42,358 nucleotides of DNA from an uncultured Muribaculaceae bacterium (GTDB lineage Bacteria > Bacteroidota > Bacteroidia > Bacteroidales > Muribaculaceae). Shown here in pieces: positions 24,493 to 33,332 of this stretch; within the stretch, counting starts at the first letter, position 1; every line of letters starts with the position of its first letter. The stretch is taken from contig CABUTS010000018.1 in NCBI GenBank assembly GCA_902494515.1, forward strand, positions 1 through 42,358, in the 5' to 3' direction. The notes under the pieces were generated by a model that was given only the letters and a program-made list of their open reading frames with translations, was not told where the DNA came from and ran no database searches. Position numbers and translations under genes: made by a program.

Positions 24493-25107
24493 ATGAATGA
24501 AGGTTTGATTCCCCGCCGCTACGCCAAAGCCCTCTACAAGTTCGCTTGCGAGAAGGGTGCTGACAAGGGGCTTTACTGTCTGATGGGCAACCTTGTCAGG
24601 AGTTTTGCCGACAACCCGACCCTTGTCGATGCCATAGCCAACCCCTTCGTCGCCGACGACAAGAAAATCACGCTTCTGACCACCGCTGCCGAGGCAGCCG
24701 GAGCTCCGGCCGCCGGAAAGGCTCTCCCCGCGGGCGGACAGACTGCTGACAACGCCGTCAATGCCGACGTCATGGAGGTCTACAAGGACTTCCTCAAGCT
24801 CCTGGCTCACAACAAGCGCCTGCCTGTTGCCCGCGCTGCGGCTATCGCTTACCGCGACCTGTACCGTGCGCAGAACCGCATCTACAGGGTCACAATTGTT
24901 TCGGCCCAGCCGCTCGACCCCTCGGAGGAGCAGCGCCTGAAGAAACTCATTCTGTCGCACCTCGACGGCGGCAAAATGGAGTGTGTTCTGCGCACCGACC
25001 CCGACCTCATCGGCGGTTTCACGGTCGACATTGACAACGAGCGTCTCGACGCCTCGGTAAAGAACGAACTTAAACAATTGCGAGTGAAGCTCCTCGGTCA
25101 GGCCTGA
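24493..25107 (+). CDS. atpH: F1Fo ATP synthase subunit delta
   Basis: Delta joins the top of F1 to the b stalk. The 204-residue protein has the family N-terminus RRYAKALYKFACEKG and the C-terminal block DLIGGFTVDIDNERLDASVK. It is about 20 residues longer than typical owing to an Ala/Gly/Pro-rich low-complexity insert at about residues 67-88 (EAAGAPAAGKALPAGGQ), at the junction between the helical N-domain and the rest. The insert is probably a flexible surface loop. It lies between atpF and atpA in the normal Bacteroidales order. Confidence 0.93.
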   Translation: MNEGLIPRRYAKALYKFACEKGADKGLYCLMGNLVRSFADNPTLVDAIANPFVADDKKITLLTTAAEAAGAPAAGKALPAGGQTADNAVNADVMEVYKDFLKLLAHNKRLPVARAAAIAYRDLYRAQNRIYRVTIVSAQPLDPSEEQRLKKLILSHLDGGKMECVLRTDPDLIGGFTVDIDNERLDASVKNELKQLRVKLLGQA

Positions 25108-25157
25108 CGGTCCTCTTCCCCGGAGCATTGAATTGACTCAAAAACACTATCGGACAA

Positions 25158-26732
25158 ATGATTAATCCCAGCGAGATATCTGAAGTTTTAAAGCAGCAGC
25201 TCGAGGACGTGAACAAGTCTGTAGCCTTCGAGGAGGTCGGCACTGTGCTCGACGTCGGCGACGGCGTGGCCCACGTCTACGGCCTCGACAAGGTCTGCGC
25301 CAATGAACTCGTGGAGTTCGAAAACGGCGTTAAGGGGGTTGCCCTCAACCTTGAGGAGAGCAATGTCGGCGTCATCATTCTCAACGACGTCAACACCATC
25401 ACCGAAAACATGACCGTGCGCCGCACCGGTGAAATCGCCTCCATCCCTGTCAGCGAGGAACTCTTCGGCCGCGTTATCAATATCCTCGGCGAGCCCATCG
25501 ACGGTAAAGGGCCGATCGGAGGCAAATTCTACCGTATGCCGCTGGAGCGCAAGGCTCCCGGCGTAATCTACCGTCAGTCCGTGAAGCAGCCTCTGCAGAC
25601 CGGCATCAAGGCTGTCGACTCGATGGTGCCCATCGGCCGCGGTCAGCGCGAGCTTATCATCGGCGACCGCCAGATCGGCAAAACCGCCATCGCCATCGAC
25701 ACCATCATCAATCAGAAAGCAAACTATGAGGCCGGCAAGCCCGTCTATTGCATCTACGTTGCAATCGGACAGAAAGGCTCGTCGGTAGCCGCCACCGTGG
25801 AGACCCTCCGCAAGTACGGCGCCCTCGATTATACCTGCGTAGTCGCCGCCACCGCCTCGGACTCCGCCGCCATGCGCTATTATGCGCCCTTTGCCGGTGT
25901 TGCCATCGGTGAGTTCATCCGCGACACGGGCCGCGACGCGCTCATCATTTACGATGACCTCTCGAAGCAGGCCGTCGCCTACCGCGAAATCTCCCTGGTG
26001 CTCAAGCGTCCTTCGGGCCGCGAGGCATATCCCGGCGATATCTTCTACCTCCACTCCCGTCTGCTGGAACGCGCTGCTAAAATCATCGACAACCAGGAGG
26101 TGGCCGAGAAGATGAACGACCTTCCCGAAGTGCTCAGACCTATGGTCAAGGGTGGCGGTTCGCTGACCGCCCTGCCTATCATCGAGACTCAGGCCGGCGA
26201 CGTTTCCGCTTACATCCCGACCAACGTGATTTCCATCACCGACGGTCAGATTTATCTTGAGACAGCCCTCTTCAACCGCGGTATCCGTCCGGCTATCAAC
26301 GTCGGTATCTCGGTATCCCGTGTGGGTGGTAATGCCCAGATCAAGTCGATGAAGAAGGTGGCCGGTACGCTGAAGATTGACCAGGCTCAGTTCCGCGAAC
26401 TCGAATCGTTCACCAAGTTCGGCGGCGATATCGACCCCGTGACCGCCCGCGTCATCGACCGCGGCCGCAAGAACGAGCAGCTCCTGATTCAGCCCCAGTA
26501 CAAGCCCTGGGCCGTTGACGAGGAGGTCGCCGTAATCTATTGCGGTGTGAACGGACTCCTCTCGTCGGTGCCTCTGGAGAAGGTCGCTGAATTCCAGAAT
26601 GCTCTGGTTCAGCTGCTTCACGCCAAATATCAGAAGGATGTCCTCGACGTCCTCAAGGATGGCAAGCTCACCGACGACTGCACTCAGAAGCTCACCGCTG
26701 CTGCCGCAGAAGTCGCTGCCCGCTACGCCTGA
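25158..26732 (+). CDS. atpA: F1Fo ATP synthase subunit alpha
   Basis: The regulatory nucleotide-binding alpha subunit of F1, 524 residues, alternates with beta in the head. The P-loop GDRQIGKT lies at residues 169-176. YVAIGQKGSSVAATVETL, LIIYDDLSKQAVAYREISL and the arginine-finger region ISVSRVGGNAQIK are intact. The N-terminus PSEISEVLKQQLED binds delta. Full length, no anomalies. It is preceded by atpH (50 bp) and followed by atpG (88 bp). Confidence 0.98.
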   Translation: MINPSEISEVLKQQLEDVNKSVAFEEVGTVLDVGDGVAHVYGLDKVCANELVEFENGVKGVALNLEESNVGVIILNDVNTITENMTVRRTGEIASIPVSEELFGRVINILGEPIDGKGPIGGKFYRMPLERKAPGVIYRQSVKQPLQTGIKAVDSMVPIGRGQRELIIGDRQIGKTAIAIDTIINQKANYEAGKPVYCIYVAIGQKGSSVAATVETLRKYGALDYTCVVAATASDSAAMRYYAPFAGVAIGEFIRDTGRDALIIYDDLSKQAVAYREISLVLKRPSGREAYPGDIFYLHSRLLERAAKIIDNQEVAEKMNDLPEVLRPMVKGGGSLTALPIIETQAGDVSAYIPTNVISITDGQIYLETALFNRGIRPAINVGISVSRVGGNAQIKSMKKVAGTLKIDQAQFRELESFTKFGGDIDPVTARVIDRGRKNEQLLIQPQYKPWAVDEEVAVIYCGVNGLLSSVPLEKVAEFQNALVQLLHAKYQKDVLDVLKDGKLTDDCTQKLTAAAAEVAARYA

Positions 26733-26820
26733 CAACTCCTCCGGGGGGCGTCCGATGGTTATGCCGTCGGTCAGCCTCTCCTAATATAACCCGTTACCGG
26801 AATCCCACAATATATCGTTA

Positions 26821-27699
26821 ATGGCAACATTAAGAGAACTTAAAGGCAGAATCGGCTCGGTGGCCTCTTCGGAGAAAATCACCGGCGCCATGAAGATGAT
26901 CTCTTCGGCGAAGATGCACAAGGCTGAGATGGCGCTCCGCCAGCTCCGCCCCTTCCGCGACCAGATCGAGTCGATTATCGCCAACCTCCTCGGCTCCGAC
27001 GCAACTTTTGAGTCGCCGCTGATGACGCCGCACGCCTCCCTCCAGAAAATGGCGGTAGTGGTCTGGGGTTCTGACGACGGCCTTTGCGGAGCTTATAACG
27101 TCAACATCTTCAAGCAGTTGCTCGCTCTGACCAGCGACCTCCGCGCCAGCCTCGGTCAGGAGGTGGAGATTACCGTCTTCCCCGTCGGCGGCAAGATGGC
27201 CAAGGCTGTCAGAAAGCTGAAACTCCCCAACGTCAGTGTCGAAATCCCCGCCGGGGTCGACTCCAAGACCGAGGAGGTTCGCGACTTCACCTGGAAGCTG
27301 CGCGACAGCTATCTCGACGGCACTTTCGACCGCGTCGACGTCCTCTATATGTCGTTCAAATCGGCCGGACGCCAGCGTCTCGAGCATAAGTCGCTCCTCC
27401 CTGTGACCCTCGATTCCTTCAATCTTCAGGGGAAAGAGACCACTGAAAAGCCCTACATCTTCGAGCCGTCGCCCAACGCAATCTTCGGCCGCGTGCTCCC
27501 GATGTATCTGCTCTCTGTGGTGCAGGATATCTTCACCGAGAACCGCGCCAGTGAGTGCGCTGCCCGCGTGATGGCAATGCAGAGCGCCAACGACAACGCC
27601 CAGAAGCTCCACGAACAGCTCCAGCTCGAGTTCAACAAACTCCGCCAGCAGGCTATCACCACCGAACTGCTCGACATCCTCGGCGGCCAGGTGCGTTAA
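26821..27699 (+). CDS. atpG: F1Fo ATP synthase subunit gamma
   Basis: Gamma is the central shaft that turns inside the alpha/beta ring. The 292-residue protein has the two conserved coiled-coil ends: N-terminal LRELKGRIGSVASSEKITGA followed by MKMISSAKMHKAE, and C-terminal QLEFNKLRQQAITTELLDI. The middle carries DDGLCGAYNVNIFK. It is the last gene of the ATP synthase block. The next gene, 157 bp downstream, is nuoI, so complex I genes resume directly after it. Confidence 0.97.
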   Translation: MATLRELKGRIGSVASSEKITGAMKMISSAKMHKAEMALRQLRPFRDQIESIIANLLGSDATFESPLMTPHASLQKMAVVVWGSDDGLCGAYNVNIFKQLLALTSDLRASLGQEVEITVFPVGGKMAKAVRKLKLPNVSVEIPAGVDSKTEEVRDFTWKLRDSYLDGTFDRVDVLYMSFKSAGRQRLEHKSLLPVTLDSFNLQGKETTEKPYIFEPSPNAIFGRVLPMYLLSVVQDIFTENRASECAARVMAMQSANDNAQKLHEQLQLEFNKLRQQAITTELLDILGGQVR

Positions 27700-27720
27700 C
27701 CCGCTGCAAACCCGATATCC

Positions 27721-27776
27721 CCGAGGAGGCCAACAGCCTCTGAAGGTCAATCTCTCCGAGGAGGCCAAACCCCTCC
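27721..27776 (+). repeat. Two 35-bp hairpin units in the atpG-nuoI gap
   Basis: CCGAGGAGGCCAA occurs at 27721-27733 and 27756-27768. Each copy forms a small hairpin, but with different arms: GAGGC/GCCTC (27726-27740) and GGAGG/CCTCC (27760-27776). A fragment of the unit, CCTCTGAA, recurs at 27788. No clear TAnnTTTG promoter was seen between atpG and nuoI. Confidence 0.7.
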
Positions 27777-27856
27777 GAAGTTTAATTCCTCTGAATATTA
27801 AACCGACCTAATATAGCTTTATTTCACATATCGCTTTATCTCGAAAAAAGTAAAAT

Positions 27857-28711
27857 ATGGGTAGTATTAAAGATTATTTCTCCGGATTTGGAAAGGGCAT
27901 TGCAAGCCTTGTGAAGGGACTTCAGGTCACCGGCAAGGAGTTCGTGACCCCCAAGATCACTGAGGAATATCCCGACAACCGCGATAATATGCCTGTGGCT
28001 CCCCGCTTCCGCGCTGTTCTGGAGTTCATCTACGACAAGGACGGGAACCATAAGTGTATCGCCTGCGGCACCTGCGAACGCAATTGCCCTAACGGCACCA
28101 TCACCGTCGAAACCAAGATGGTCGACACATGGGACGGTCGCAAGAAGAAAAAACTCGACCGTTATATCTACGACCTCGGCAGCTGCACGTTCTGTCAGCT
28201 CTGCGTCACATCCTGTCCGACGCATGCCATCCAGTTCAGCAACGACTTCGAGCAGGCTGTGTTCACCCGCTCAAAGCTCGTAAAGCAGCTCAACTATCTG
28301 CCTGAGAAGCCCGAACCCGAGCCTACTCCCGAGCAGAAAGCCAAGTTCGAGGCTGAACGTCAGGCCAAAATCGAGGCTGCCAAAAAGGCTGCCGCCGAGA
28401 AAGCTGCCGCCAAGGCTGCCGGCGCCGCCGAGGCTCCCGTGGAGCTCGACGAGAAGGCCAAGAAGGCTCTCGCTGCCGCCGAAGCTACCGGTGACCCCGA
28501 GAAAATCGCCAAGGTGAAAGCCGCGCTCGAGAAAGCTGCCCGCCTGAAAGCCGCAGCTGCTCCCAAGCCTGCCGCCGAGGCTCCCGTGGAACTCGACGAG
28601 AAGGCCAAGAAGGCTCTCGCTGCCGCCGAAGCTACCGGTGACCCCGAGAAAATCGCCAAGGTGAAAGCCGCGCTCGAGAAAGCTGCCCGTCTGAAAGCTC
28701 AGAAGGGCTGA
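27857..28711 (+). CDS. nuoI: NADH-quinone oxidoreductase subunit I with repeat-built C-terminal tail
   Basis: NuoI is the ferredoxin-like subunit carrying clusters N6a and N6b. Two complete CxxCxxCxxxCP sets are present: Cys67/70/73/77 (CIACGTCERNCP) and Cys110/113/116/120 (CTFCQLCVTSCP). The conserved part ends near residue 150. The remaining 130 or so residues are an unusual extension, first KPEPEPTPEQ, then Ala/Lys/Glu-rich sequence holding two copies of a 49-residue repeat (from residue 192 and from residue 241). Each repeat contains VELDEKAKKALAAAEATGDP and KIAKVKAALEKAARLKA, which should form paired amphipathic helices. It is the first nuo gene after the ATP synthase block. The core assignment is secure; the tail's role is unknown. 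Confidence 0.95.
   Translation: MGSIKDYFSGFGKGIASLVKGLQVTGKEFVTPKITEEYPDNRDNMPVAPRFRAVLEFIYDKDGNHKCIACGTCERNCPNGTITVETKMVDTWDGRKKKKLDRYIYDLGSCTFCQLCVTSCPTHAIQFSNDFEQAVFTRSKLVKQLNYLPEKPEPEPTPEQKAKFEAERQAKIEAAKKAAAEKAAAKAAGAAEAPVELDEKAKKALAAAEATGDPEKIAKVKAALEKAARLKAAAAPKPAAEAPVELDEKAKKALAAAEATGDPEKIAKVKAALEKAARLKAQKG
28424..28698 (+). repeat. 147-bp near-identical tandem duplication inside nuoI
   Basis: The segment at 28424-28551 recurs at 28571-28698 with 126 of 128 bases identical, and both differences are synonymous (GAG/GAA and CGC/CGT). The period is exactly 147 bp or 49 codons, so the frame is kept. Such identity indicates a recent duplication or ongoing gene conversion. Confidence 0.95.
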
Positions 28712-28780
28712 TAACCCGGTCTGTCCGCAAAAGCCCCGGATTCCCGGGCACTTTAACCAAGAAAAAAAGAAATAAAATAT

Positions 28781-29299
28781 ATGGATTCAGTAGGAAGTAT
28801 CATCGTTTATTTTATAATCGCGCTGTCGATTATAATCTTCTCGGTGCTTGCTGTCACCACGCGCAAAATCCTGCGCTCTGCTACATACCTGCTATTCGTA
28901 CTCTTCGCCACCGCGGCTCTCTATTTCCAGCTGGACTATGAGTTCCTCGGGGCGGTGCAGATCGCAGTCTATGCCGGCGGCATCGTGGTGTTGTTCGTCT
29001 TCTCAATTCTCCTGACGAGCCACCCCGGCGACAACAGCGCCCAACTCGCCTCACGCAAGAAAATCATGGGCCTCATCGCCTCTGTGCTTCTTCTTGTAGT
29101 GGCCGGCTACTCGCTTATCAGCCGCTGCGGCTTCTGGACCGCAACCGCTCAGGGCGAGAATCCCGACATGAACTTAATCGGCGACACCCTTCTGGGCTCG
29201 GGCCACGGTCAGTATCTCCTCCCCTTCGAGGCCATCTCCGTGCTGCTCCTTGCCTGCATCATCGGTGGTGTCGTAGTTGCCCGTAAAAACAAAAACTAA
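28781..29299 (+). CDS. nuoJ: NADH-quinone oxidoreductase subunit J
   Basis: NuoJ is a membrane-arm subunit whose third helix moves during coupling. The 172-residue protein has five predicted transmembrane helices and the conserved block FLGAVQIAVYAGGIVVLFVF, the pi-bulge helix region. LPFEAISVLLLACIIGGVVVA forms the last helix. Length is normal. It follows nuoI by 69 bp and precedes nuoK by 15 bp. Confidence 0.94.
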   Translation: MDSVGSIIVYFIIALSIIIFSVLAVTTRKILRSATYLLFVLFATAALYFQLDYEFLGAVQIAVYAGGIVVLFVFSILLTSHPGDNSAQLASRKKIMGLIASVLLLVVAGYSLISRCGFWTATAQGENPDMNLIGDTLLGSGHGQYLLPFEAISVLLLACIIGGVVVARKNKN

Positions 29300-29314
29300 A
29301 CTGTCAGCAAAATC

Positions 29315-29626
29315 ATGGAACTTACAATCCTCTGGTATCTGATTCCGAGCCTGCTGATGTTCTGCTGCGGCCTTTACGGTTTCATCACCCGAAAGAATAT
29401 GATCGCCATGCTCATCTCCCTGGAGCTGATGCTCAACGCGGTCGATATCAACTTTGTGGTCTTCAACCGCTTCCTCTTCCCCGGCGCGCTTGAAGGCATG
29501 TTTTTCACCCTCTTCGCAATTGCTCTGGCAGCTGCCGAAACAGCTCTGGCAATCGCCATCATCATCAATGTGTTCCGCGTGTCGGAGAACATCGATGTCG
29601 AGGACGTCACTAAAATGAAACATTAA
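29315..29626 (+). CDS. nuoK: NADH-quinone oxidoreductase subunit K
   Basis: NuoK has three transmembrane helices and carries two membrane glutamates of the proton path. MIAMLISLELMLNAVDINF includes the first conserved glutamate, and FALFAIALAAAETALAIAI-type sequence (here FTLFAIALAAAETALAIAII in the protein) includes the second. Its 103 residues are the usual length. It starts 15 bp after nuoJ, and nuoL follows after 8 bp, so the three are tightly linked. Confidence 0.95.
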   Translation: MELTILWYLIPSLLMFCCGLYGFITRKNMIAMLISLELMLNAVDINFVVFNRFLFPGALEGMFFTLFAIALAAAETALAIAIIINVFRVSENIDVEDVTKMKH

Positions 29627-29634
29627 GCAACGCC

Positions 29635-31665
29635 ATGAATCCTATTATCCCGATTCTCATCTTAGCGATTCCGCTTGGAATGTTCCTCTTCTTAGGACTC
29701 TTCGGTCATAAGTTGAAACATCCCGTGGCAGGTATCTTAGGCACAACCGGCATGGGTGTCACCATGGTGTTGGCCTATATCACCGCTTTTACCTACTTCT
29801 TCTCGGGCGACCCCGGCTTCATCACCGTCGACGGCGAGCGCCTGCAGCACATTATGTTCAACTGGGAGTGGCTCGCCTTCACCAAGAAACTGGTCATCTC
29901 CCTGGGCTTCCTGCTCGACCCGATTTCCGCCCTGCTGCTGGTGGTGATCACCACCATCTCCTTCATGGTGCACCTCTATAGCAACGGCTACATGCGCGAC
30001 CACCACGGCGTATGGGAAACCGGTTTCCAGCGTTTCTACGCCTTCCTGTCGCTGTTCAGCTTCTCGATGCTCGGTCTGGTCGTAGCCACCAACATCTTCC
30101 AGATGTATATCTTCTGGGAGCTTGTGGGTGCTTCCTCCTACCTGCTCATCGGTTTCTACTACACCAAACCTTCGGCAGTGTCGGCCTCCAAGAAAGCATT
30201 CATCGTAACCCGTTTCGCCGACCTCGGCTTCCTCATCGGTATCCTGATTCTGAGCTACTACACCGGCACCTTCGATTTCATGACGTTCACCTCGCAGCAG
30301 GTGGCCACTGACATCTACGCCATCGACCTGAAGGCTCCTCAGGCTATCCTCAACCAGTTCCTCACCAGCCCCGCTCCTATGTTCATGGGTGCTTCGGTGC
30401 TGACATGGGCTCTGGTTCTCATCTTCATGGGCGGCATGGGTAAGTCAGCGATGATGCCTCTGCACATCTGGCTCCCCGACGCTATGGAAGGTCCGACCCC
30501 CGTTTCGGCCCTGATCCACGCCGCCACCATGGTTGTCGCCGGTGTTTATCTGGTTGCCCGTCTCTTCCCGCTCTACCTGATGGAAGCCGCCGCGCTCGAC
30601 ATCATCGTGGTTGTCGGCGCCCTGACTGCCTTCTACGCCGCCATGGTTGCCTGCGCCCAGATTGATATCAAACGTGTGCTGGCATTCTCGACCATTTCGC
30701 AGATCGCCTTCATGATGGTTTCGCTCGGCATCGCCCGTCCGGAAATCCATGACGGTGTCGGCTACATGGCCGGTATGTTCCACCTGTTCACCCACGCTAT
30801 GTTCAAGGCCCTGCTCTTCCTCTGCGCCGGCGCCCTGATCCACGCCATCGGCTCGAACGACTACACCGCAATGCACGGCCTGCGCAAGCAGATGCCGATT
30901 ACCCATATCACCTTCCTGATCGGCTGTCTGGCAATCGCCGGTATCATCCCGTTCGCCGGATTCTTCTCGAAGGACGAAATCCTGACCGCCTGCCTCGGCG
31001 GCTCCACCTTCTGGTATATCTGGATGTCGCTCGTAGCCGGTCTGACCGCATTCTACATGTTCCGTCTCTACTACCTCATCTTCTGGTGGAAGGAACACAA
31101 GACTCCCGAAGGTCACCACGAACCCCACGACCAGCCCTGGACCATGACCCTCCCGCTGGTTATTCTCGCCGCTGTCTCCTGCGTTGCCGGTTTCGTCCCC
31201 ATGGCCAACCTCGTGACCTGGAACGGTCACGCGATGCACGGGTTTGAAAACCCCGGTTTCCTGACTAACCTCGAGCACCTCAACTGGACCGTGGCCGGTC
31301 TCTCCCTCGCTGTCGCTGTTGTGGCCATCATCATCGCCACAGTGATGTACAAGAAGGAGAACCCGCTCCCCGCCAGGATGAAGCAGCTCCTGCCGCGCCT
31401 CTGGGACTGGTGCCACCACCGCTTCTACTGGGACGAACTCTACCAGTTCATCACCCACAAGATTATCTTCGGATGCGTCTCCAAGCCTATCGCCTGGTTC
31501 GACCGCCACATTATCGACGGCTCGATGAACGGCATGGCATGGGTGACCAACCAGATTTCCTTCGCTATCCGCGGCCTGCAGTCGGGTAACATCCACTTCT
31601 ACGTCTGGGTTTATCTGGTCGGCGCTGTCCTCCTCGGAGGTATCACCGCCATCTGCCTGATCTGA
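29635..31665 (+). CDS. nuoL: NADH-quinone oxidoreductase subunit L
   Basis: NuoL is the distal antiporter-like proton pump of complex I, 676 residues with about 16 transmembrane helices. The conserved centre GMGKSAMMPLHIWLPDAMEG includes Lys270, and it is followed by PTPVSALIHAATMVVAGVYL. IFWELVGASSYLLIGFYY contains the helix-5 glutamate. The C-terminal region includes the lateral amphipathic helix area and a final membrane anchor (WVYLVGAVLLGGITAI). Full length. A 126-bp gap with small repeats precedes nuoM. Confidence 0.97.
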   Translation: MNPIIPILILAIPLGMFLFLGLFGHKLKHPVAGILGTTGMGVTMVLAYITAFTYFFSGDPGFITVDGERLQHIMFNWEWLAFTKKLVISLGFLLDPISALLLVVITTISFMVHLYSNGYMRDHHGVWETGFQRFYAFLSLFSFSMLGLVVATNIFQMYIFWELVGASSYLLIGFYYTKPSAVSASKKAFIVTRFADLGFLIGILILSYYTGTFDFMTFTSQQVATDIYAIDLKAPQAILNQFLTSPAPMFMGASVLTWALVLIFMGGMGKSAMMPLHIWLPDAMEGPTPVSALIHAATMVVAGVYLVARLFPLYLMEAAALDIIVVVGALTAFYAAMVACAQIDIKRVLAFSTISQIAFMMVSLGIARPEIHDGVGYMAGMFHLFTHAMFKALLFLCAGALIHAIGSNDYTAMHGLRKQMPITHITFLIGCLAIAGIIPFAGFFSKDEILTACLGGSTFWYIWMSLVAGLTAFYMFRLYYLIFWWKEHKTPEGHHEPHDQPWTMTLPLVILAAVSCVAGFVPMANLVTWNGHAMHGFENPGFLTNLEHLNWTVAGLSLAVAVVAIIIATVMYKKENPLPARMKQLLPRLWDWCHHRFYWDELYQFITHKIIFGCVSKPIAWFDRHIIDGSMNGMAWVTNQISFAIRGLQSGNIHFYVWVYLVGAVLLGGITAICLI

Positions 31666-31689
31666 CATTCTCCCGGTCCCCCGGTCTGA

Positions 31690-31729
31690 TTCAACAGCTG
31701 ACCCGGCTTCAACAGCCGGAGCAGCTCCG
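31690..31729 (+). repeat. Short repeat and hairpins in the nuoL-nuoM gap
   Basis: TTCAACAGC occurs at 31690-31698 and 31708-31716 (18-bp period). The second copy lies within a hairpin CCGGC/GCCGG (31703-31719, loop TTCAACA). It is followed at once by CGGAG/CTCCG around CAG (31717-31729). The two hairpins share bases and are alternatives. Confidence 0.65.
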
Positions 31730-31791
31730 CCGGACCCCCGGGCCAAATTATACAGTGCTTAAAAGTATTTATCTGAAATAAAGAAACAGCG

Positions 31792-33303
31792 ATGTTTTCA
31801 AATCCGCTTATTTACTTCGTGGTGATTCCCCTGCTGATGCTCGCGGGATTTGCCATCTGCAAGAATGAAAAGCAGGTGAGGACGGTGGCCGTGGCCGGCT
31901 CTGTCTGCCTGCTTGGCCTGAGCATCTGGCTGCTCTGCTGCTATATCGGCTGGCGTCAAACTCCCGAGAGCGTGGGTCAGGAGATGTACCTCTACCAGTC
32001 GTGGCAGTGGTTCGCTCCGCTTCATATCAACCTGACGGTCGGCGTCGACGGCATCTCCATCGCCATGCTGCTGCTGTCGTCAATCATTGTCTTCGCCGGT
32101 AGCTTCGCCTCCTGGAAGATCGACGACATGCGCCACTTCTTCATGTGGCTCATCCTCCTGTCGACCGGCGTATTCGGCTTCTTCATCACCATCGACCTCT
32201 TCGCCATGTTCATGTTCTACGAAGTGGCCCTGATTCCGATGTACCTCCTGATCGGCGTCTGGGGTACCGGACGCAAGGAGTATTCGGCGATGAAGCTGAC
32301 CCTGATGCTGATGGGCGGTTCCGCCTTCATCATGCTCAGCCTTATCGGAATCTACTTCCACTCGGCTGCCGATCCCTCCAACTACACCTGGGATCTGCTG
32401 CAGATTGCCCAGAACGACACCATCTCAACCGGCTGGCAGTACTTCCTCTTCCCGATGTGTTTCGTAGGCTTCGGCGTCCTCGGCGCCATGTTCCCCTTCC
32501 ACACATGGAGCCCCGACGGTCATGCCTGCGCCCCCACCGCTGTTTCGATGCTCCACGCCGGTGTGCTGATGAAGCTCGGCGGTTACGGCTGCTTCCGCGT
32601 GGCTATGTACCTGATGCCTCAGGCTGCCAATGACCTCGCCTGGATCTTCCTGATTCTCACTGGTATCTCGGTTGTCTACGGCGCCTTCTCGGCCTGCGTC
32701 CAGACCGACCTCAAGTACATCAACGCATACTCCTCCGTCAGCCACTGCGGCATGGTGCTCTTCGCCATCCTGATGATCAACACCACCGCCCTGACCGGTG
32801 CAATCATGCAGATGCTCTCCCACGGTCTGATGACAGCCCTCTTCTTCGCCCTCATCGGTATGATCTACGGTCGCACCCACACCCGCGATATCCGCCTGAT
32901 GGGCGGTCTGATGAAGATTATGCCCTTCCTCGGCGTCTCATACGTGATCGCCGGTATGGCCTCCCTCGGTCTGCCGGGCCTCTCGGGCTTCGTAGCTGAA
33001 ATGACCATCTTCGTCGGCTCCTTCGAACACGCCGACGTCTTCCACCGCACCTTCACGATTATCGCCTGCTGCTCGATCGTAATCACCGCTGTCTACATCC
33101 TCCGCGTCGTCGGCAAACTGCTCTTCGGCCCGGTTCAGGACGAACACCATCGCCAGCTCACCGATGCTACATGGTGGGAACGTCTCTCCGCCATCACTCT
33201 CATCGTTTGCGTCGCAGCCATCGGTTGCTTCCCCAACTTCTTCGAGAGCCTTATCCGTTTTACATTCAACCCCGAAATCTTCCGCGCAATCGGCCTCAAC
33301 TGA
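31792..33303 (+). CDS. nuoM: NADH-quinone oxidoreductase subunit M
   Basis: NuoM is the second antiporter-like proton pump, 503 residues with about 14 transmembrane helices. Conserved features are MFYEVALIPMYLLIGVWG with the helix-5 glutamate, FPFHTWSPDGHACAPTAVSM, and LHAGVLMKLGGYG with the lysine of the channel. NAYSSVSHCGMV matches the central histidine region. Length is normal. It follows nuoL after a hairpin-bearing gap and precedes nuoN by 29 bp. Confidence 0.97.
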   Translation: MFSNPLIYFVVIPLLMLAGFAICKNEKQVRTVAVAGSVCLLGLSIWLLCCYIGWRQTPESVGQEMYLYQSWQWFAPLHINLTVGVDGISIAMLLLSSIIVFAGSFASWKIDDMRHFFMWLILLSTGVFGFFITIDLFAMFMFYEVALIPMYLLIGVWGTGRKEYSAMKLTLMLMGGSAFIMLSLIGIYFHSAADPSNYTWDLLQIAQNDTISTGWQYFLFPMCFVGFGVLGAMFPFHTWSPDGHACAPTAVSMLHAGVLMKLGGYGCFRVAMYLMPQAANDLAWIFLILTGISVVYGAFSACVQTDLKYINAYSSVSHCGMVLFAILMINTTALTGAIMQMLSHGLMTALFFALIGMIYGRTHTRDIRLMGGLMKIMPFLGVSYVIAGMASLGLPGLSGFVAEMTIFVGSFEHADVFHRTFTIIACCSIVITAVYILRVVGKLLFGPVQDEHHRQLTDATWWERLSAITLIVCVAAIGCFPNFFESLIRFTFNPEIFRAIGLN

Positions 33304-33332
33304 GCCTGAACCGCACGCAATAGTTCTGCCTC

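Noticed and set aside
25188..26735. A 515-codon minus-strand frame opposite atpA
   Set aside because: Antisense shadow matching the atpA limits almost exactly, with no conserved motif.
30445..31746. A 433-codon minus-strand frame opposite nuoL
   Set aside because: Antisense shadow of a membrane protein gene; its composition (His, Glu, Asp, Gly) is what complementing hydrophobic codons gives.
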